Shown: positions 45,271-59,571 of the stretch, piece after piece
Layout of the letters: every line of letters begins with the position of its first letter
How positions within the stretch are numbered: position 1 is the stretch's first letter
Source of the DNA: Echinarachnius parma
Taxonomy: Eukaryota; Echinodermata; Echinoidea; Clypeasteroida; Echinarachniidae
NCBI GenBank assembly: GCA_037951105.1
Contig: JBAMJV010001277.1
Location: 85,001-149,000 of the forward strand
Direction: 5' to 3'
DNA length: 64,000 nucleotides
Notes under the pieces: model-generated
What the model was told of the DNA's origin: nothing
Seen by the model: only the letters and a program-made list of their open reading frames with translations
Databases searched by the model: none
Program-made: the position numbers and the translations under genes

Positions 45271-48200
45271 GATTAGGATGGCCATGGTGTATAGAAAGCG
45301 TGAGTGGGCGCGGATAATATCCGCTTTCACACGAAGTGTATGGATTCGTGCTATTGATTTCTTATCTCCCATCAAGACCGTCCTTGTTTGTTTTCTTATC
45401 CGCGTCACGGCTGAGCGACATCCAGACAATGCCAGTCCTCCCTCTCAAGGAAGGCTAAGTCGTGGGCTGGATAGAGAAGTCCTTAATTGCCATCCTGTCA
45501 TCACGATCCCGCCGCTGCCACTGCGACCAAAGGCCAACGGGGACTCGGTGGATTTACACTGAACTGGTTTGCAGCGATATTGACTTACTTGACAAGTCCA
45601 GATGATACATTTTCTTGCATCACTGATACAGTCTATGATCATGATGTTCCTAACTATATCTGTGCAGCCCAGTTTCTATGTGTTTGATCTTCTTTCTCCC
45701 TCCCTTGCCCTACATTTTTTATTGAAAAATGAAATTGACCAAGTTCTCTTGCACACCATGCCCTCTTTATTAAAACTGTCTGAGCGTCACGGTTCAGTCA
45801 AAAAAGGGAAAAGTACTATGACGTGGCTGCTAAAATTAGCCCTTTAAATGCTTCCATCGTAGTAGCATTAGTAACATTATAGCCATGTGCACCCCCATGT
45901 TTAGTCATACTTTGCCTCTCTCTTTTTTCTTGATAAATTTAGTTAGCCTGTTTCACATTTTTTGCTCTTATGACATTTTGCTGCCCTATCTCTCACATTT
46001 TTTCCATAAGTTTCTCCGCCAAAAATTTAGTGGGCCATGAACTAGTTTAATTTTTCGTAGTGCAATTTATTGGCATGATCTGCACCATTTCCAATTTTTA
46101 ATGGTGTCATCGACAAATTAGGTGCCACCATTTCCCCCATTTCCCTTGGTGCCACTTCGGCTGTTCTACTTTTTCACCATATTTGATCTGAATAAAAAGG
46201 CAAGAACCAATTCAATGTTAATTGAACCCCTGGGCTTTACTTGATATACATTTTGCCCTGATTGCCTAAAAATGAATGTTGAATGATACTCCAGTTCTGA
46301 ACTGTAGATCCTATCCTTCACTCCACAAAATGCTTTCATGAAACCACATCTTATGTTTGTTACTATGTTTTGTAATTATTGTTCCCTTGCAGATCTTCAC
46401 ATAACAAACAGAAATAGATTATTGACCTATTTATATCCAAAAGAATAACATGTTATTTGGAACTGCTATAGTATACTAATTATTTAGCAGCATAACGTAA
46501 GGTTGGGGGAGGTGAGGGGGGGGGGGGGGGGTGTTGCCACCTTGAGGGAATTCTCCCTCCCCCTTTAGAGAAATAACATAATGAAATACATAATAACATG
46601 TTTATTTTGGGGGGTGATGCTGCCCCTTTGTGAAGTTGTTATTGATTTAGCTATCACCCCAACTGTTTGACAATCTGACTATACCACTGATGTACTTGTT
46701 CTATTTTAACGTTTTGTTCAGCGATCCAACCTCTACTTGGCTGGTTCTCCAAAGGTAGTGACATACTTGTGTGAACTTGCTCCAATTCCAACGTACCCTG
46801 CCATCAGTAGAGTCTATCACCCCTCTGATAAAAGTGAAAGAGTCCTACTCAGCTTGTGAGTAAATATACTCCGATGAGTAATGAACACCCCTGCCACAAA
46901 AATGGAAGAGTTCTTTTCAGCAGGACCAATGAGTAAATATACTCGGGGTGAGTAATGGTCTGCCAATTCTCAGTCAACTCTTCTGTCACTTGAACCCAAC
47001 CGACTCAACCATAGAAAGGGGCCTATTTACCTTGTCCCTCTGTGCATACACAGTCTGGTCATCCCATTTTGGGCTGGATAGTGGATCAGTCTGTTGAATT
47101 AGCTTGGCCAATCAGGCACGAGGTTGATGGTGGTTGGATGGTGATTGGTTGGTGGCTGGTGGTTGGTTGGTGTCTGGCAGAATTTGCCGCTGTGTCTTCT
47201 TCCACTCAAGTGGAGACTTCTTTGCTTTGTCAATTTACTCAGAGTCGCTCTTCGCAGCAGGTCCTCTTGAAAATTTGTCAATTTACCGCGGAGTGTCTCG
47301 TCACAGTAGGACCTTTGAACAGAGCTCTTTGTGTAAAGCAGAGATATCAAGGAATAGTGCGGTGGTAGTGTTCACACAAACAATCAAATTGTGTTTCTAG
47401 TACTAGTAAAGTGAGGAAATAAGTTTTGCTTTTCTGTGTTTCAGGACCTTTATTCCAATTTTGACTGCTAAAATGCGCGTTGTGACTTTCTGTAACATGT
47501 AACAAGGTTTCTAGATAAATTTATCTTCCCTGAATTTGTTTCTTTACCGGCACATTAGGCTGTACCAGTGCTTGTTGCTTTGAAGCCAAAGTGGAGACTA
47601 TTTATTTCATATTTTTTGTAAACTTTCCTCTTGGATTTGGGGTTATAGTTTATTTGAAATAGTTAGTCATGTAAGTTCATTATACCATACTTTATATTTA
47701 ATGTATGCATGTGAACATCTAAGTTTACATTATTTCAAGAATTCTTAATCGTGAATTTCAAATGGGAAATGTCCCTTATATTATGGATATATACAAAATC
47801 ATTGCATGATAACATGAATTTTATTGCTCCACTAAATAAAATCCATCATGATACCAAAAATTAAACCAATATTAAAAATGAAGAAGAAATCTATTGGGTT
47901 GGCTGTCTCAATCTCATTACTAACCAGAAGCAAATTAACTATGGCAAGCAGGTATCAGATCAAGAGAGCAAACACAGCAGATTTTTTGTTTATATGGTCT
48001 CTAAATTCTCAAATTTTAGACGGCCATGCAAATGATGCAAGCAAACACTGCAGGAGAAACTGTCTATTATTAGAAGTAGCTAGATATGCAGTGTACACAC
48101 GTCACATCATAGCCTAGGCAAATACAGTATTAATAGTCTGCACCATTGTTAAGTCGGGGGGTTTGAGGCTGAGACGTATTATGAAGGGCTGGTAATAAAA

Positions 48201-50150
48201 AATCTTTCGATGTATTGAAATCAGCAGTGTTCATATGTGGGTATTCAGGGAGTGGGAAAAAAAGAAACCCTGGATTATAATGCATAGGGCTGACAACAAA
48301 AAAAAACTTTATTGAAATCAGCAAGATTAAACAAAATATGTTGGTAGTGGGAAAGAGAAGGAAGAAAAGAAACTCTCAGTAAATACGGACAATAGCGCAG
48401 CCCTTTTGTCCCCAGCTTCCGCCCAGACTACTGGCCTTAGCACACACACTCCCAGGAGTGACCCTGCCAATATTTGCCTGGCGCCAACCTCCAACAATGG
48501 TCTGCCAATCAGGGCTATTGGAATTGTAAGGTTAAACTAAGGTCCCACTGTACAGGAATACATGCAGTAACAGGGGTGGAGCTGAGAGGGGCAAAGGAGG
48601 GGGGCAATTTACCCCCACCCCATCAAGAAATCTTCACTAAGCACTGCCTCCATGTACCTAAGAGTCCCCCCCCCCCCCAAAAAAAAAAAAAAAAAAAAAA
48701 TCATGATAAAAAAGCTCCCAATTCAAATAAAAAACAACCAAATACAAAATATAAAAATTAGTAGTGCTTTATCAAATTGATATGCTTGAAAAATAGCCCA
48801 AGAAAATTAAATTATATTATTATCCCCAGTAAGAAATGGCATTTTGCCATCATTTTCACCCCCCCCCCCCCCCCCCCCCCACCAACAAGAAACCAAGACC
48901 CCCTTCCCTCTCCCTGGTTTGTGTTGACCCTGACTACCTTACAATGAATGTCATGGACTTGCAAAAAGGTTTTATTGTATAGGTCTCCACCATTTTGCAC
49001 AATAGTTAAGGGGGACCACCAGGCAAAGAACAACATATTATTATATGTTTTGGTACCGTATTGTGATATCAAATAGATACCCAACATTTTGCAAAGGGTT
49101 GTGTAATTCATAAAACAAAACAATTAATTTCCACCACTTACGGAACCACTACTATTTCCTGGTTCCATACGGGCCAAACATTTGCGAGTGCGCCAATTCT
49201 ATTCACGCGTACGTTTGCAGGCAATAGAATCCCGGGCGATTCGTTCGCTCCGCACACCGTTAGTCGTCAAATTCAGACCGCATTAACGCATGCTTTAGAA
49301 TGGTGATGCGTTTTCCAATTATATATTTTTTCTGAAAACATATTTTGGTGAACTTGTTGATGGAATGGAATACTAACGATGTTACCTTTCTATAATAAGA
49401 ATATTATTTTTGGGTGGTGGTACCCTTTAAATGCTGCAGGCAATTTTTTTGCCATTTGCATTCAATTTTGGATACAATATTAAATTTTGCTATTCGAGAA
49501 CCCGCTATTATGATAAGTTGACCTTTTGAATAATATATTATTGACCCTTTTCTATTAGTTGACCATGGTTGTGTCATTGTTACACATACATTATAGCACC
49601 CTCCATGTATACCAGATTGACTTGAATAATACTAATCATAATCATCATAATCATTATTAGCATATTTCCTCTGATTTTCAGTCCACGAAAGCTAGTAATT
49701 GTTACTTTCTATCACATTTTCTTTTATCCAACTTGCAAATGCTGGAGGGAAAACCACATTCATTGACAAATGTTTTTCTTTCCATTTTTTTATTGTCACA
49801 AATTATGCACTTCCTTGATGAAAACCTAGTAATAAGCCAAATAATGGGCTTTATAAGGGTAATCATAATTACTTTGGGCTATTGTCTGGCCATGAAACAT
49901 TACATGTGCAGTATTTTTTTTGGGAACACTTCACAGTTCTAATACCTTTGAGAGGATATATGAAAAAGGAATTAACTGAATGTAGCTCTTTCCGTTTTTG
50001 CCTTTTTCAATAACTATAATTATTGTTGTCATTATCATCATCATCGTCATCGTCATCATCATCAGGGAGGGAAATATGACAAGTGTACAATACATTGTTT
50101 TATTTTAAAAAGACTTCACAGTTGTATACCTAGGAGAGGAAATATGAAAT
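45271..50150. other. Long stretch without recognised gene
   Basis: Contains a GC-balanced patch (45290-45570), a G-run (46516-46530), a 48-bp direct repeat (tttgtcaatttac at about 47227 and 47275), C/A runs (48667-48700 and 48859-48880) and a repeat (about 49130-49430) related in inverted orientation to 44700-44800 and 14200-14400. No exon seen. Confidence 0.45.
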
Positions 50151-52450
50151 GAGTACGCACCCTGGGGGACAGCTCTTTCCTTTTTGCCTGAAAAAAAAGA
50201 ACTACTGATAAAAAATCACCTGATAGAAATTCCAAATGTGATAGGTGATCTAGACATGGACTACTTACTGCTTATGAATAATGTGGCAGATTTAGGACAC
50301 AGAAACGATTAATGTGATAGATTTAGGATAAATGAAAAAAGAGATGTGAGAGATGAAGGAGATATGCTTGAATAAATGCGGTAGATTAGAAGATAGGATT
50401 ATAAGCACAGGAGAGGAGATACAAAAGTGAAAAAGATTGGAGACTGTAAATAAAGTAGGTCGGATAAGATGCAATTTAGAAGAAAAAAATTTAACTGTGT
50501 TTTTACCAATTTATCAAAAAGCGAATGGATGATTACGCACCTGAGTGATGCTGTGACAGTCATGGCAGTAGGAGGGTTAAAGAAACATCCAATGGAAACA
50601 TTAGCAGGACAAATCAAAGACTTACTTTTTTTGAAAAGAAGAATTATTTTTGTTCACGAGATTGGGAATAGCATTATGTGTCTAGCCCCTGGGAAGTAAC
50701 TCTCAAGTCTCAAGTTGAAACAAAATATAAAATGGTTTAATAGACACTTTAATGTGTCTCAAACATTAGGGGGGTTTTGGTGGAGAAACATTTTATGGAA
50801 GGAAACATTTGCAGAACAAATCACTTACTTTTGGAGGAAGTTAAAGTGTGTTTTAAAAGAGAGACAGAGAGAGAACAACAAATTGCCTGGTCCCTGGGAA
50901 GTTAATCTCTCAGTCTCAAGTTTACATGAAAAAACAGTAAAATGGTTAAATAGACACTTGAATGTGCCTACAATATTTGGAGGGTTATAAGTCGAGAATC
51001 ATTAGTAGACATTAGCAGAGCGGGTCAGGAGTTACTTTCTGAAAACAAATGTAGCAGTACATGAAGTAAATTATATGTCTGGCTTAGGGCCCCTGGGAAG
51101 GAACCCCCTCTTTACTGATATATGTGACAAACATTGATTGATTACACATATTTAATGTGTCCATGGTAAAAACAGGGTAAAATGTGAGAACATTTTAGAT
51201 GGTAACATAAGCTGAATAAATTGGGACGTACTCTTTTGGAGGAAAATATAGAGAGGAAATGTAGAAAATATTATCATTATACAAATGTATTCACTTGCAA
51301 TCACCAGGGAGCTATCAGCATAATATAGTAAGAGGCAGCGTTAACAATATATATAGATACATAGAGAAAAATGTAGCAGTATGTGTGATATTAAATGTCT
51401 TGTTTCAAGTCCCTGGGAAGTAACCTTCTCTTTCCTATTATGTGCAGAACATTGATTGATTACACAGGTCAAAACGTGAAAAACATATAGATTGAAACAT
51501 TAGGAGTTACTTATAAGAAGAAAAGATAGAGATGAATTGTAGAAAATGAGAGATTATACGAATGTATTTGGTTGCAGGCACCTGGGAGCAATCAGTATAA
51601 GATCCATTAGACGGAAACATCAGAATAGGTCACACGTTACGTTCTGAAATGAAAGAAAAATGCATGTATCTTTATATCTCTGGTGGTATACCCGGGGACC
51701 TGAAACAATTCCTGCCTGGTTACCAAGCTAAACATTTTTTTTCAAAGTGACATTGGAATATTACAGACTTGAATGTGCACAGGAGATGCATTAGATGGAA
51801 ATATTAGAAGAACAGGTCAGGAGATACTTTCTTAATCCGTTGTTTACGGGAACCGGGTGGGCTATGTACGAAGTCTATGGGCATTTCAGAATCTCGAAGG
51901 GAACGGGTTAACTTGTATTTCACCCATTGCAGACAATTAGATATTTGGTATAATATGCATTCCACATAGAGTATTTTTGGGACTAGTTCTGTATGGGTTA
52001 AAAATCGACATGTATGTAGAATGAAATGGGTCTAGAGGAGAAAGATGCACGCCCCTCTGAACTGATGCAACGTTTTTAAAAAACAATTTACCAAGTGCAA
52101 AAAAAACCCACATCAGATTATCACATTATTGTGCCTATGAGGGTAAAAGCAAAGAACGTTAGATGGAAACATTAGCCATACAAATCAGGAGTTAAATAAT
52201 GAAATAAAAAAGGAGATATGTGGCATTATACATCCTGGCCGCTAGCCCCTGGGAGGTAGTACACCTGTCACTGCATCATAAAACGATAGTGAAAGTGGTA
52301 AAGAGGAGAAACATTAGATGGAAACATTAGCCGAACAAATCGGGAGTTAAATAATGAAATTAAAAAAGGAGATATGTAGCATTGTGTATCAGGCGTCAGG
52401 CCTCTGGGAAGCAACTTAATCTTCCAATTTATTATGCACAGTAAAAAATT
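50150..52450. repeat. Degenerate tandem array, about 200-230-bp units
   Basis: At least eight recurrences of atggaaacattagcaga, aacaaatcaggagtta, ctttttgaaa and ccctgggaagtaac(t/c) in order. A family E MITE lies within (51832-51911). The 70-90-codon frames here are by-products of the array. Confidence 0.8.
51832..51911. mobile_element. Small TTAACCC MITE (family E), copy 2
   Basis: TTAATCCGTTGTTTACGGGA to GAAGGGAACGGGTTAA with gtacgaagtctatgggcatt. 80 bp, TTAA at both ends. Confidence 0.85.
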
Positions 52451-54485
52451 ATATGGTGGAGTGTTGTCCTTGGCTTTGCAATTCCTTTTCATGATTGCCT
52501 GCTGGCTCATACAAACATTAACACATCCCCCCCTAGATTAGGAAATGTCCATAGGTTTAATAAATTGTACACCAGGTTCTCATGGGCAATGGATTAATTT
52601 TGTTTACAAGAGTTTGTGCTCTGAGTACCATAGACAAAATACTCGCTGGCTGGCCTGGAGGCCACCAAAAAATGAGCTTCAGGCCACCACATTTTCAGTT
52701 TAATTAATTCTTGATTTTATTGGTACCATATTCAAATAGTCCTAGGCCTTGTCACATAGCGATTCACAAATTATCAAGAATCTTTATGTTACGGCAAGCC
52801 TCCACACTAACCTTTTTTCATACTTGCCTGAACAGAAATGAACTTTAAATGAAATGGGCCCCATTGCAGAAAGAGATGCAATCGATTTAAAGTTGCAATT
52901 ATTAATTCTATGTCAGATCATGTGACTCACTGCACACAAATCTGATTGGTTGAAATGCGCAAATTTTCTGACTTACAATCAATTGTAACTTACAATAAAT
53001 TGTATCTCTTTCTGATCTGATATTACATTGTTGTTGAAAAGCTAGAATTGTTACTGTCTAACAAATGTCATATGGTACAAATGAAAATGGCTTAAACGCT
53101 CAAGTTGATATGATTGACGCTAATCCAAGGTAAAGCTCCAGGTATGAATCATATGTCACTCATTTCTGTATTTCTAGTTCAGTACCTGATTCTGCCTTCA
53201 GACCGACTCTAATCAGTATGAGACCTTTGAGATATGAATAGAATTCTTCTAAGCATTATTTGGATTAACAGAAGTAAAATCAGAGTGTGCCTTTCAGATC
53301 TAGCTTTATAATTCACTGTAGAAGTTACCATGGGTTGACAAATCTCTTATTTGTTTCTGATTGTTTCTGCAATGAATTTCTCCCCTTCCCCTTCAAATAG
53401 AGTGTTTTGTTGGAGTATTTATTGATTAATTAATTAATGTATTATTATTATAATTTGTTTTTTAAATAATAATAATAATAATTATTATTATTATTACTAT
53501 TATTATTATTTAATTTATTTATTTGTATTATTATTATTATTATTATTATTATTTTATTTATTTATTTGTATTATTATTTTTTTTTTTTTTGAGGGGGGGG
53601 GGGGGCAAATTGCACCAAGACCCTGTGTATTTATAAAAACTTAATGATGGCATTCCAATTTGTTTGGTGTGAAAGGCATATATAGAATTGTAAAGTTTCT
53701 CTCCCTGAACTTGGCCTACATTTCCTCTGATTTCATAGCCAATTTGCTCTGCATCCTCTCCTCTCTGCCTATCCCCATCTGTGCGGTTTCCCGTACGGCT
53801 TTCCGTGGCTCACGTTTTTCCCCTGAAGACAGTCCCAGCACGCTTGGTTGGAAATAGCAAAGGTGGTTTTAAGCTCAAATCTCTCATCGCCTGCTCGTTT
53901 CGATAGCTGATTAAAGGTCAAGGCTAAAAGACCTCAAGAGCCAAAGAAGAAGAAGAAGGAGAAAACAAAATTTCATTATAATTTCTAACAAATTGGCGAC
54001 AGAAAAGAGTTTCACACATGCCCAGGTAGGCTGTGTATCAAGCTCAGTACACTATATGTGTATCAAGATTCAAGGAGCGTATTAAGCATGGTATTTTTGC
54101 ACATGACTTTATAACTCTCTTTTCGAGCATAATTTCTGGTATGCAAAAAGTTGCATATAATTTTGCAAAAAGAAATAATGCATACAAAAATAATCTCTCC
54201 TCCTAAAATAATTAATTTGGGTAATCAAAATGTTAACAATTTGAAATGTAAAAATGTAAATTTACTTATTTTATCCAATGGATATTTGTAATTTGATGTT
54301 TAAAGAAAAGAAAATACCCTTTTACCTGTGTAAAAGATGCATCCCACTTTTTTATCACAGCATTGAGAAGAAAAAAAATTTAGACACCATGTAGTGAATT
54401 TTTTTTTAGACACCCTGTAGTGCTGTTGGATACATACATACATACATACATATCAGCATATAATTATACATTTTCTCATACTAAT
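52451..54485. other. Stretch without recognised gene
   Basis: Holds the family B MITE (52856-53022), a (TTA)n/(TTTA)n tract with a G-run (53420-53605) and unique DNA. Confidence 0.45.
52856..53022. mobile_element. Palindromic MITE family B, diverged copy
   Basis: cagaaagagatgcaatcgat pairs with the caattgtaac and ttgtatctctttctg end. The interior ctgattggttgaaatgcgca matches the other copies in position. Confidence 0.6.
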
Positions 54486-54607
54486 AAAAGTGGTTCGTAA
54501 AAAATAGGTTAATTGCATATTTAATGAGCAGTAACACACTGCTGCTCATGAATATTCATGACTGCTCATTAAATATGCAATCAACCTATTTTTCACTAAC
54601 CACGTTT
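54486..54607. mobile_element. Hairpin MITE, about 48-bp arms
   Basis: aataggttaattgcatattt and aatgagcagt on the left pair with actgctcatt and aaatatgcaatcaacctatt on the right. A short loop (aacacactgctgctcatgaa...) separates them. Confidence 0.88.
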
Positions 54608-57200
54608 TTGTAATATGATAAAATTTATATGTTGATAAATGCTATTTCTGCCAGTAAGCCTTTTTGGGAGCCTAGATCAGTTTCATATGTAATCCAATGA
54701 CACTACATGGTGTCTCACGAAATACAGCCTTAGTTGAGACACTAAAAATTGCATTTTGAGTACTAAAAATATCCTGTGCCTGAAAATAAGACGCATCCCC
54801 CACTTTGGCATTTTTCCAGCGGAAAAAAATGTGCGTCTTGTACACAGAGATTTACGGTACCCTATTTGATTTAATTTTAATTGATTTATTAATTTGTATT
54901 TTCAGCACAATCTCATGATTCAAATAATTATACTAATGATAAAGAAATACATTGATTGAATATTAAAAATTAAGCATGTGTAACTAATAAATTGAATAAC
55001 ATGATAGTAATAGAAATGCAAAATATACAAGCACAAAAACAACTCATTTCAATTTTGCCATATCCAATAGGGAGTATGTTTTAAAAAGAAACAAAAACCA
55101 CTGTTATTATCCAGATAACAAGTTGTTACTTTTTTGAGCATCTCATACATTATACATCCACTTATAGATAGATATGTCTATGGTTGAATTCAACACGATA
55201 GTACGATAATACGCCAACGGCGGTCTGTACCTCAATTGGAAGAAGAAGAAGAAGAAATCTTTGCTGGGGCTCCAAGACAACACTCCAAAGCATTGTAATC
55301 AATTAGCCATCTGAGTACCCCTGTATCTAGAGTACCCTTGTCACGCCCCTTTGTGACTCCAAAGCTGTTGACCCATCCCTCCATTAAGTCAACCCCCTGG
55401 TATGGATTTACATCTTTATGAGAGAGAGAGCTGTGGTTAATTATTGCCCTGACTAGAACTGTCAGTGCAGGTGACAGAAATAGAGAGAGAAAGAGATAGA
55501 TGAGAGGCCATCAGGCAAAACAAGGCATTAAAAAATCCCAATCTCTCGCCTTTTTCTTTTTTCCCTCCTCTGGTTGTCTTTTATCATCACCCATTGCTTT
55601 CCTCGCTGTCATCCCTGCTGAGATAAGTTGAGTTTTAATCGGGTCATAGCCGGCGCTGAGGGGTGCATGAACTGTGGTGTGGGTTCAGTGGTGGGTGCAT
55701 CCCCCTCATCATCAGTCAACAGGGTTTCTTCACCCCATCTGTCCTTCCCACTGACCTCAGCTGACCTCTAAGACTCCCAGCCATCAGTCAGTGACCAGTC
55801 GTCTGCTCTCCGAACGCCTCCTCACCCCAACCTCCCTCTTTATCTAGGGCGTTGACTGTACATCTGTGTAAACCGACATCACTGCAGAGATGCAAAGAAA
55901 CACAGGGTCTGGCCTAGTTTTCACACGACCCACGGAACCTTGGGGCTGTGTTAGGTGGGAGAATTTATAGATCTCTAAGAGGAGGGGAGTGAGAGTAAGT
56001 AGGCAGGGAGTCACATTCGCAACGGGGGCGTCCCCAAGATGTTCTATGACCGGAAGCCGTCACTACCCCATCTTTCCCCTTTTGCTACCTGACCACCAAG
56101 CCATCCTCCCTTTGGGTGATATCAGAGCATTAACGCAAGCCCACATTTGTCCCTCGGCAAGGCTTTGAGATGGATTGCATTTTCAGGGGGGGTCCGACTA
56201 GTCTCTTGTCACAACTTTCGCTGGAAAACGAGGGGGATGCAGGGAAGGACAGGGATGCGGTTTCTAATGGCCTGCTTAGAGCAAAACAATCCGGGTTGTG
56301 AGAAATTGAAGGTTTATGTTTCGCTTGGTTCACACCCATCTTGTCTATGTCTCATTTGGTCTGCTACATATTTGCCTGAATATTCCAATCTCCCCAACTC
56401 CAAACATGACCCCCACCCTAAACCTAACTCTTACTCTAATCTGAACCTGTTACCATAATCCTAATCCTAGTCCTGCCAAAATTCGAACTTTTATTGTAGG
56501 TGAAATGGGAGCAGACAAAATGGGAGTAGATGGAATTAGTGTAGACCATGCAGCAAGTTACCAAATTGAATGGACACAAAGGGGACACTTGTGTTATTAC
56601 CTCTTCAGCTTCCCTCCCCTCCCACTTGTCACTAGTGACCCCCCCCCCTTCTCCCCCTCTTGAATATCGCTTCATAATTACCCTGCTCTTCACTTCTCAC
56701 TAGTGTTTTTCTTTGCCCACGCAGTATCTGCTGTATATTTATTATCTGTTCTTATTTCAATCCATTATGCATTCAAGTGCAGTCTCCTCATAAATTTTCA
56801 TGATGGTTTATCCAAACACAGTGATAACAAACAACACTAGTGCTAATGCAGATGGTTTCAGGCCTTGATATTCTTCTGTTATTTCCTACAGTTTTGTTAT
56901 TGTCTCTGTAATTTGAGCATGTTTTGTTAAACTATTCATGAGGAGAGATACTTAGAATGAAATATGAGAAATGTCACCAGAAGAAAGAAGCCTAAAGTCA
57001 ATTATTTACCCAGAAGCAAAAACTTCTACAGACACGCTAGCGAGATAAACAAGCGAGAATCAGTATTACTTTATACCCAACATTGTGTATTTTTACAGTC
57101 ACCAGACTAGAAAGGCAGATAAAGTTAGATTTGTCATTTTTCTAGTTTACAAATTAATGTAACAGCTTTCAAATTTCTGTTTTGCATCTCGATAAGGATA
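54608..57200. other. Stretch without recognised gene, with a GC-balanced island
   Basis: From about 55560 to 56700 composition is more balanced and unique, with pyrimidine-rich stretches and ctaaacctaactctta-like text near 56415. No conserved protein recognised. Nothing else seen. Confidence 0.4.
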
Positions 57201-57463
57201 AGTATCTAGAAATTGACCCTCAGTGCGAACGCATGACTGTTGCATTGAAGACGAGTGTGAACCCTTCTATATTTTGCTAACAATATGTGAGCAAGTGGGT
57301 TTTTTCTGCATTTTGCCCCTTTTTCTGGGAATCCGGCCCGAATTAGTCGGAGAGGATTACATGATTCAGCCCTGGAGATACACTAAGGGGTAATGAAAAG
57401 TGATGAAGTGAGCCACTGAGAACCACCCTCGTAAACAAAATCTTTCAACTCCAAGATGTGGCT

Positions 57464-57544
57464 TTAACCCCTTGCCTACGGGAACCAAGTGGGGTTATGT
57501 ACAAAGTCTATGGGGATTTCAGAATCTCGAAGGCAACGGGTTAT
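57464..57544. mobile_element. Small TTAACCC MITE (family E), copy 3
   Basis: TTAACCCCTTGCCTACGGGA to AAGGCAACGGGTTAT. The right TTAA is mutated to TTAT. Confidence 0.82.
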
Positions 57545-57984
57545 TATTAAAAATGTCTGTGTTTTTATTGACTAATAAAAATAAATACAAATGTTTGCAA
57601 TTTGTGCATTATGGCATACGCACAAGTGTAAACAAAATGTCTAAACATTGTTGGGTGTGAATGCTGTCGTGTAGTGTTAATGATTGATACGTGATCTCAA
57701 CCGCGTGCCTTTTTGGCGTTTCGCATGTTTTTCTGAGAACCTGGCCTGAATTAGCGGAAGACAATTACCCTTTGGAGGCCTGGAGATGATTTACACTCAG
57801 ATGGTAATAAAATGGATGAAATGAGATGTGGCAAGCCACCAAGCTTGGCTCTCCTTATAATAAATCTTCTTACTCCAGGATATTGTCCTTTACATTCAAA
57901 CCATTTATTTACTAATGAATAAACACAACTGTTATAAATTCATGTTTATCTAATATAGGGATCTGAAAGAGAATAAGCATATAC

Positions 57985-58421
57985 TAGGGACACTGATTTT
58001 CCGTTTCAAAAAAAGGCCTTTTCCGTTTCAGAAAATCTGGAATTCCGTTTTTACCTGCCTGAAAAACGGAAATTCTGTTTTGCCATAGACTTTGTACATG
58101 TGAAAAACTGCAAATTCCGTTTACATAGAACTCCATACAAAATTCAATGAGTAGGGTAAAATCATGATTTTCACCCACAAATCATCAAAATTTGGGGGGA
58201 ATGTGTCATGCCTGATATCAGGAAGGACTTACCACAGGCCAGAGGCAGAGAGTAAATATCTTGAACATTTATTCATTAATGATTAAGGCTGAGTTGGTTC
58301 AGTCCGTCACACTGGTTCCCGACCGTCACCATCAGGTCCCGGTTTTGTTTTTTTTTCGGAACGGGCTCCGAAAAAGAAAAGAAAAAAAAAGAAAAAAAAA
58401 GAAAAAAAAAAAAAAAAAAAA

Positions 58422-58463
<42 letters not shown>

Positions 58464-58537
58464 CCGTTTTCCGTTTCAAATGGTCAATTCCGCGATTTTC
58501 CGCGATTTTCCGCAATTGCGGAAAATCCGTGTCTCTA
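57985..58537. mobile_element. hAT-like non-autonomous element with nested insert
   Basis: TAGGGACACTGATTTTCCG at the left pairs with CGGAAAATCCGTGTCTCTA at the right. ATATAC flanks directly (57979-57984 and 58538-58543). A truncated copy of the 25281-type element (taaggctgagttggttcag onward, 58284-58370) and a long A-run/T-run pair (58379-58463) lie inside. Confidence 0.8.
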
Positions 58538-59571
58538 ATATACACAGACACTAAACACTAAACACTGTTTTATAACATGCTTTATTTTTGGGGTACAAAG
58601 TGGACGAGACCGCTTTCGTGTATTGATAATGATACGTGATCCCAAACGCATGCATTTTTGGCGTTTCAGATGTTTTTCCAAGAACCTTGCCTGAATTAGC
58701 AGAAGAGTATTACCCAGGACAGAGGCCTGGAGATGATATACACTTAGTGTAATGAAAAGTGATGCAGCTAGCCACCAAGCGTATCTTTCCTTGGAAATAT
58801 TTCATCTTCAGGATTTTGAACTTCATGCTCATTTTTCCATTTGACGGCCCTGGGTTAACGGAGGCAATCTTGCTCACTCGCATGCATAATGAGAAGTGCA
58901 AGATATGTGTTATCAATTCCTCCGCTATGAAAGGTATCAATACGTATAACAAATTCCATAATTTAAAAGTAGGAAGCTTGCTATCAATTCCTTAGCTTTT
59001 AAAGGTATCAATAGGTATTAAAAGTTGCATAATTTGAAAGTAAGAATTGTGCTATCAATTCCTTGGCTTTCAAAGGCATCAATAGGTGTATTAAAAAGTT
59101 TGTATAATGTGGAATTAAGATGTAGTGTATTAATTTCCCCAGGTTCCAAAGGCTTCAATAGGTATGAAGAGTATGCAAAATTTGAAAGTAAGATGTAGTG
59201 GTTAATTTCCCTAGGTTCCAAAGGCTTCAATATTTATGAAGAGTGTGCATAATTTCAAAGTATTATCTCTTTTCTGTTATGTGTTATCTCTTCCTGAGCT
59301 TTTTAGGTTTCAATATAAAATTGAAGAATGGGTTATTATTTTCCTCGATGGGAATATTTTGAGATAAATTGAAGATTAGGATACATGCATGATCTTTTCC
59401 TAAAAGCCTTCAGAGTCTTGTCTCTTCTTGAAGAAATTGCATAATTTAGAAGCTGAAGTGTCTTTTCATTTCCTATGCTTCCCTCGATTTGAAGATTCTT
59501 TATGGAGAGTAGGAATAAAATATATATGCTATGTCATTATCTGCAGTCCTGCAGAGGAGCTTTGCATTAAC

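Larger units (their letters stand above)
57230..58800. repeat. Long-period repeat, three units separated by insertions
   Basis: tggcgtttc(g/a)(c/g)atgttttt, gaaccttgcctgaattagc, ggcctggagatgat and taatgaaaagtgatg recur near 57300-57420, 57710-57860 and 58655-58780. A hAT-like element (57985-58537) and a family E MITE separate the units. Confidence 0.7.

Noticed and set aside
45200-45562. Plus-strand 120-codon frame
   Set aside because: Overlaps the end of a degenerate tandem array and a GC-balanced patch. The composition explains the open frame; no family recognised.
46720-46760. Possible exon after ttttgttcag with donor gtagtg
   Set aside because: Splice-like borders, but no frame gives similarity to the missing PPP1R21 C-terminus.
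50450-50990. Two related plus-strand frames of 76 and 91 codons
   Set aside because: They fall on successive units of the 200-230-bp tandem array; similarity between them reflects the array, not a gene family.
56410-56470. cctaacc-like text resembling telomeric repeats
   Set aside because: Only a few imperfect units (ctaaacctaactcttac). Too short and irregular to call an interstitial telomeric array.
58276-58551. Minus-strand Lys/Phe homopolymer protein
   Set aside because: Translation of the A-run/T-run pair inside a transposon.
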